DNA of 9,029 nt, taken from the NCBI GenBank assembly GCA_964407055.1, contig CAYOUD010000116.1, forward strand, positions 1 through 9,029, read 5' to 3'. Each line of letters begins with the position of its first letter. The first letter of the stretch is position 1. The DNA comes from JAQIBY01 sp964407055 (GTDB lineage Bacteria; Bacteroidota; Bacteroidia; Bacteroidales; ML635J-15). This document shows, piece by piece, positions 6,252 to 9,029 of this stretch. Made by a program: the position numbers and the translations under genes. The notes below the pieces were generated by a model. That model was not told where the DNA came from. It saw only the letters and a program-made list of their open reading frames with translations, and made no database searches.

Positions 6252-8108
6252 TTATTTGTCCTCCAAAATTTCCTGAAATTTGTTTTTCAATTCTGCGATA
6301 TAGAATGGCAAACCCTGAATTTTATTGTACTGTTTGTATTTATAATCAGGAAGTTGGCTTCTTAAAAAGGTTACAAATTGACCGTTGTTTATTTCGCAAA
6401 CGACAATTTTCTTGTATTTACTGAATATCTCAGCTGTATTTTTCGGCAGGGGACAAATGTAATTAAACTGTGCCATGCTGATATCATAACCATCAACTCG
6501 CATTTCTTTCACTGCTGAATGAAGTGCTCCATATGTTCCACCCCAACCAACAACAAGCAGTTCGCCTCCATTTTCATTTCCATAAACGCTTTGTTCTGGA
6601 ATGTAATTGGCAATGCGATCTACTTTTTCCTGACGCAATTCAACCATGCGTTCATGGTTGAAAGGATCATGTGACACATCACCATAAATATCTGATTTTT
6701 CAAGTCCTCCGATACGATGTCTCAGACCTTTTTGTCCGGGTACTGCCCAAAAACGATTAAGTTTTTCAGGATCTCTTTTGTAAGGTTGATAATCCGGATC
6801 ATTGTCTTTTACTAAAGGCACCTTGATTTCCGGAATATCACTCATGTTAGGAACTTTCCATAATTCTGTTCCGTTCGCAAGATAACCATCTGTTAATAAG
6901 ATAATGGGGGTCATATGTTCAATTGCAATGCGTGCTGCTTCGAATGCATAATGAAAGCAATTTCCCGGAGTTGTTGCAGCAATTACAGGAAGCGGGCTTT
7001 CGCCGTTTCTACCATATAATGCTTGCATTAAATCTGATTGCTCAGGTTTGGTAGGTAGGCCGGTTGATGGTCCTCCGCGTTGTACATTTACAACTACCAG
7101 TGGGAGTTCAGTGATTACTGCCAGTCCTAATGCTTCGGATTTTAGTGCTAATCCGGGGCCGGATGTGCTGGTTGCAGCGAGTTTTCCGGTGAAGCTTGCT
7201 CCAATTGCGGTCATTACACCGGCAATTTCGTCTTCTGCCTGAAAAGTTTTGACACCTAAATCTTTCCGATTTGATAATTCCTGCAGGATTTCTGTTGCAG
7301 GAGTAATTGGGTAGGATCCAAGGAATAGTTCTTTGCCGGATTTTTCTGCACCTGCAATTAAACCCCATGCTGTTGCAACATTCCCTGTAATTTGGCGGAA
7401 TTTTCCTTTGCGATTTTGAACTGGGTTAATTTGGAAAGTGGTTGATAATGCTTCGATAGTTTCAGCATAATTATACCCTTCGCAAAGTACCGCGATATTT
7501 GCCTCTGCCAAATGTGGTTTTTTGCCAAACTTGTTGCGGATAAACTGCTTCCCATCTTCAATGTTACGGTTAAATAACCAGAACAAAATTCCCATGACAA
7601 ACTGATTTCGGGTTTTGTCCGCTGTTTTGTTGTCAATACCGAGTTTAAGCTCTCTAACAGTTGCACGTGACAATTCAGTAATTGGGGCTTTAATCAGATT
7701 ATAACCCTGCAAGCTCTCATCTCCGAGAGGATCTTCAACATAACCTGCTTTTTTGTAGTGCTTGTTATCAAAATTATCGATATCGATAATGATTGTAGCA
7801 CCGGGTTTTACCCATATTAAATTAGACTTGAGTGCTGCCGGGTTTAAAGCGACAAGCACGTCGGCGAGGTCACCAGGTGTTTCGACATCCTTATGACCGA
7901 TTCGAACCTGAAAACCGGATACCCCGGCAATGGTTCCTTGTGGCGCTCGGATTTCTGATGGGAAATCCGGGAACGTTGAAAGATCGTTACCTAAAGATGC
8001 AGAAGCATCAGAAAATTGGTTTCCTGTTAGCTGCATTCCGTCTCCGGAATCTCCTGCAAACTTGACAACCACATCTTCACGCTCGATTACTTTTCCATTC
8101 TTGCTCAT
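6252..8108 (-). CDS. korA: 2-oxoglutarate:ferredoxin oxidoreductase subunit alpha (KorA, gamma-alpha fusion)
   Basis: This 618-residue subunit carries the gamma and alpha domains in one chain. The N-terminal gamma domain (about 10-205) shows VVKFAGDSGDGMQLTG and DFPSEIRAPQGTIAGVSGFQVRIG (split around 47-70). The alpha domain (about 240-470) has the nucleotide and cofactor-facing motifs LGSYPITPATEIL (263-275), STSGPGLALKSEALGLA (314-330) and NVQRGGPSTGLPTKPEQSDL (341-360). A CoA-domain-like C-terminal part (about 510-618) includes LLVVGWGGTYGALHSAVKEM. The length is typical of the fused two-subunit Kor in Bacteroidota, and no separate delta ferredoxin gene is present. It is the first gene of a two-gene operon, with korB 2 bases downstream. 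A TAATTTTG element 40 bases upstream probably drives both. A pyruvate or branched-chain 2-oxoacid oxidoreductase is less likely. Confidence 0.93.
   Translation of the reverse strand: MSKNGKVIEREDVVVKFAGDSGDGMQLTGNQFSDASASLGNDLSTFPDFPSEIRAPQGTIAGVSGFQVRIGHKDVETPGDLADVLVALNPAALKSNLIWVKPGATIIIDIDNFDNKHYKKAGYVEDPLGDESLQGYNLIKAPITELSRATVRELKLGIDNKTADKTRNQFVMGILFWLFNRNIEDGKQFIRNKFGKKPHLAEANIAVLCEGYNYAETIEALSTTFQINPVQNRKGKFRQITGNVATAWGLIAGAEKSGKELFLGSYPITPATEILQELSNRKDLGVKTFQAEDEIAGVMTAIGASFTGKLAATSTSGPGLALKSEALGLAVITELPLVVVNVQRGGPSTGLPTKPEQSDLMQALYGRNGESPLPVIAATTPGNCFHYAFEAARIAIEHMTPIILLTDGYLANGTELWKVPNMSDIPEIKVPLVKDNDPDYQPYKRDPEKLNRFWAVPGQKGLRHRIGGLEKSDIYGDVSHDPFNHERMVELRQEKVDRIANYIPEQSVYGNENGGELLVVGWGGTYGALHSAVKEMRVDGYDISMAQFNYICPLPKNTAEIFSKYKKIVVCEINNGQFVTFLRSQLPDYKYKQYNKIQGLPFYIAELKNKFQEILEDK
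6260..6264 (-). promoter_or_regulatory. Shine-Dalgarno-like site for korB
   Basis: Minus-strand GGAGG lies inside the last korA codons (LEDK), 10 bases before the korB ATG. Other starts in the window have no such site. It is coding sequence too, so the match may be incidental. Confidence 0.35.
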
Positions 8109-8147
8109 GATGTATGATAGCGTTTGTTAAAACCTAATTATTTGTAA

Positions 8148-8155
8148 CAAAATTA
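8148..8155 (-). promoter_or_regulatory. Candidate -7 promoter element for korAB
   Basis: On the minus strand TAATTTTG matches the Bacteroidota -7 consensus TAnnTTTG exactly, 39 bases before the korA ATG, giving a leader of roughly 30 bases. No good TTTG -33 element lies at the usual distance; the nearest is a TTTC at 8180-8183. The surrounding spacer is AT-rich and holds no gene that I can see. Confidence 0.45.
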
Positions 8156-8301
8156 AGGACTTTATACAATTAGCATACAGAAAACATGTAATTTTTTTAA
8201 AGAAAAATACACAGGGTGTAAATTGCTGTAGGTGAGCGATAAAGCATTGTTTTTGTCGGTTAGTTAACATCCTGTTGTAAGACATATGTCATGTTTATTT
8301 G

Positions 8302-8330
8302 AAAAAAAAAGACTGGAAAATTCCGGTCTT
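8302..8330 (-). terminator. Intrinsic terminator of the peroxiredoxin gene
   Basis: Read on the minus strand, AAGACCGGAATTTTCCAGTCTT (8309-8330) folds into a hairpin of about nine pairs with one G-T wobble and an AT loop. It is followed directly by a run of nine T. It lies about 38 bases past the peroxiredoxin stop codon, the expected place for its terminator, and separates that gene from korA. Confidence 0.8.
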
Positions 8331-8367
8331 CATTGTTTTCTTAACATTTTTTTTCAAAAATTAATGT

Positions 8368-9000
8368 TTAGTGTTTGCTTAGATAATCAGAAATTCCTTT
8401 CTGATCAGCTTTCAATGCATCTTCTCCTTCGTGCCAATCTGCAGGGCAAACCTCTCCATGCTTTTCAGAGTATTGTAAAGCATCAATAACGCGCAATGCT
8501 TCATCTACACTGCGACCCAGCGGCATGTCATTAATGAGCATATGTCGTACGAGGCCTTCTTTGTCAATGATAAATAAACCACGATATGCTTGCGGAAGCC
8601 CTTCATATTCAACATCTCCATTTTCGTCATACACATATTCTCCTGCCAGTACACCATATTTATCTGCGATGAGTAAGGATTGATCAGCAACAATCGGATA
8701 TTTTACGCCTTCAATACCACCTTCCTTCTTTGGCGTGTTAAGCCATTTCCAGTGAGAAAAGGCAGAGTCAACCGAGCAGCCAACAACTTGTACATTTTTT
8801 GATTCAAAATCGGCGAGTCGTTTTTGAAATGCTATGATTTCTGTTGGACAGACAAAGGTAAAATCTGCCGGATAGAAAAAGAATAGGACATATTTCTTTC
8901 CAGTGTATTGATTTAAACTGAAATTTTCAACAATTTCTCCGCCGTTAACCACAGCTTGTGATTTGAAATTCGGTGCTTTTTTCCCAATGAGTGTTTCCAT
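8368..9000 (-). CDS. Typical 2-Cys peroxiredoxin (Prx1/AhpC family)
   Basis: This 210-residue cytoplasmic thiol peroxidase reduces H2O2, organic peroxides and peroxynitrite, and is usually recycled by thioredoxin or AhpF. The peroxidatic Cys51 sits in PADFTFVCPTE (44-54) with Pro44 and Thr48 of the catalytic PxxxTxxC motif. The assisting Arg140 is in YRGLFIID. The resolving Cys185 is in HGEVCPADW. An insertion reading EGGIEG (93-98) resembles the GGLG loop of oxidation-sensitive peroxiredoxins, but the C-terminal partner motif YF is YL here (DYLSKH). Length is normal and both cysteines are present, so it should be active. The ATG is followed by METLIGKKAPNF, the standard N-terminus. Its promoter must lie mostly beyond the right edge, since only 29 bases upstream are visible. 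Whether its reductant is AhpF or thioredoxin cannot be told here. Confidence 0.95.
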   Translation of the reverse strand: METLIGKKAPNFKSQAVVNGGEIVENFSLNQYTGKKYVLFFFYPADFTFVCPTEIIAFQKRLADFESKNVQVVGCSVDSAFSHWKWLNTPKKEGGIEGVKYPIVADQSLLIADKYGVLAGEYVYDENGDVEYEGLPQAYRGLFIIDKEGLVRHMLINDMPLGRSVDEALRVIDALQYSEKHGEVCPADWHEGEDALKADQKGISDYLSKH

Positions 9001-9029
9001 AACTTTATTTTTTAGGCAAACAGGCTTAG

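Noticed and set aside
7048..8130. Several plus-strand open frames inside korA
   Set aside because: They are antisense shadows of a well-conserved gene with intact motifs throughout.
8281..8290. Palindrome GACATATGTC between the peroxiredoxin terminator and the korA promoter
   Set aside because: Only 10 bases, partly AT, no flanking symmetry and not positioned at a promoter; chance is a sufficient explanation.
8286..8489. Plus-strand 67-codon frame over the peroxiredoxin terminator and 3' end
   Set aside because: It overlaps the terminator hairpin and the resolving-cysteine coding region on the other strand; no sign of selection as protein.

Overview
The window looks like a chromosomal segment of a Bacteroidota bacterium. 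It is AT-rich, its start codons mostly lack Shine-Dalgarno sequences, and it carries TAnnTTTG-type -7 promoter elements. Its gene content fits that phylum: a fused KorA with KorB, a ~417-residue acyl-transferring PLP enzyme of the kind seen in flavobacteria and relatives, and a fragment resembling the large secreted proteins of the group. I cannot place it to genus. No rRNA, tRNA, CRISPR array, phage or insertion sequence was seen.

Layout. (1) Positions 1-415, minus strand: an open reading frame that runs off the left edge. It resembles an internal part of a very large secreted protein and may be 5'-truncated. A GC-rich hairpin lies just upstream of it. (2) 710-2303, plus strand: a two-component pair, a short membrane histidine kinase with a HisKA_3 domain overlapping a NarL/LuxR-type response regulator. 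(3) 2304-2582: a 279-base spacer with direct repeats and two perfect palindromes. (4) 2583-5169, plus strand: two PLP enzymes 10 bases apart. The first is an alpha-oxoamine synthase matching the cysteate fatty-acyltransferase (CapB/SulA) type. The second is a threonine-synthase-fold enzyme matching the archaeal type of cysteate synthase. (5) 5176-5209: a perfect 34-base palindrome with A and T tracts, serving as a bidirectional terminator. (6) 5227-8108, minus strand: korA then korB, encoding 2-oxoglutarate:ferredoxin oxidoreductase. (7) 8109-8367: a spacer with a korA promoter element and a terminator. (8) 8368-9000, minus strand: a typical 2-Cys peroxiredoxin.

How the genes work together. 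The most interesting unit is the PLP enzyme pair. Cysteate synthase would make L-cysteate from O-phosphoserine and sulfite. The acyltransferase would condense cysteate with a fatty acyl thioester to give 3-ketocapnine (dehydrocapnine), the committed precursor of sulfonolipids (capnine and N-acyl capnines), the sulfonate analogues of sphingolipids in Bacteroidota outer membranes. The ketoreductase and N-acyltransferase that would finish the pathway are not in the window. The upstream two-component system points the same way and may or may not control this unit. KorAB supplies succinyl-CoA and reduced ferredoxin in central metabolism, and the peroxiredoxin detoxifies peroxides. Both appear to be ordinary housekeeping neighbours. 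All function calls come from reading motifs and recalled family resemblance, with no database search.
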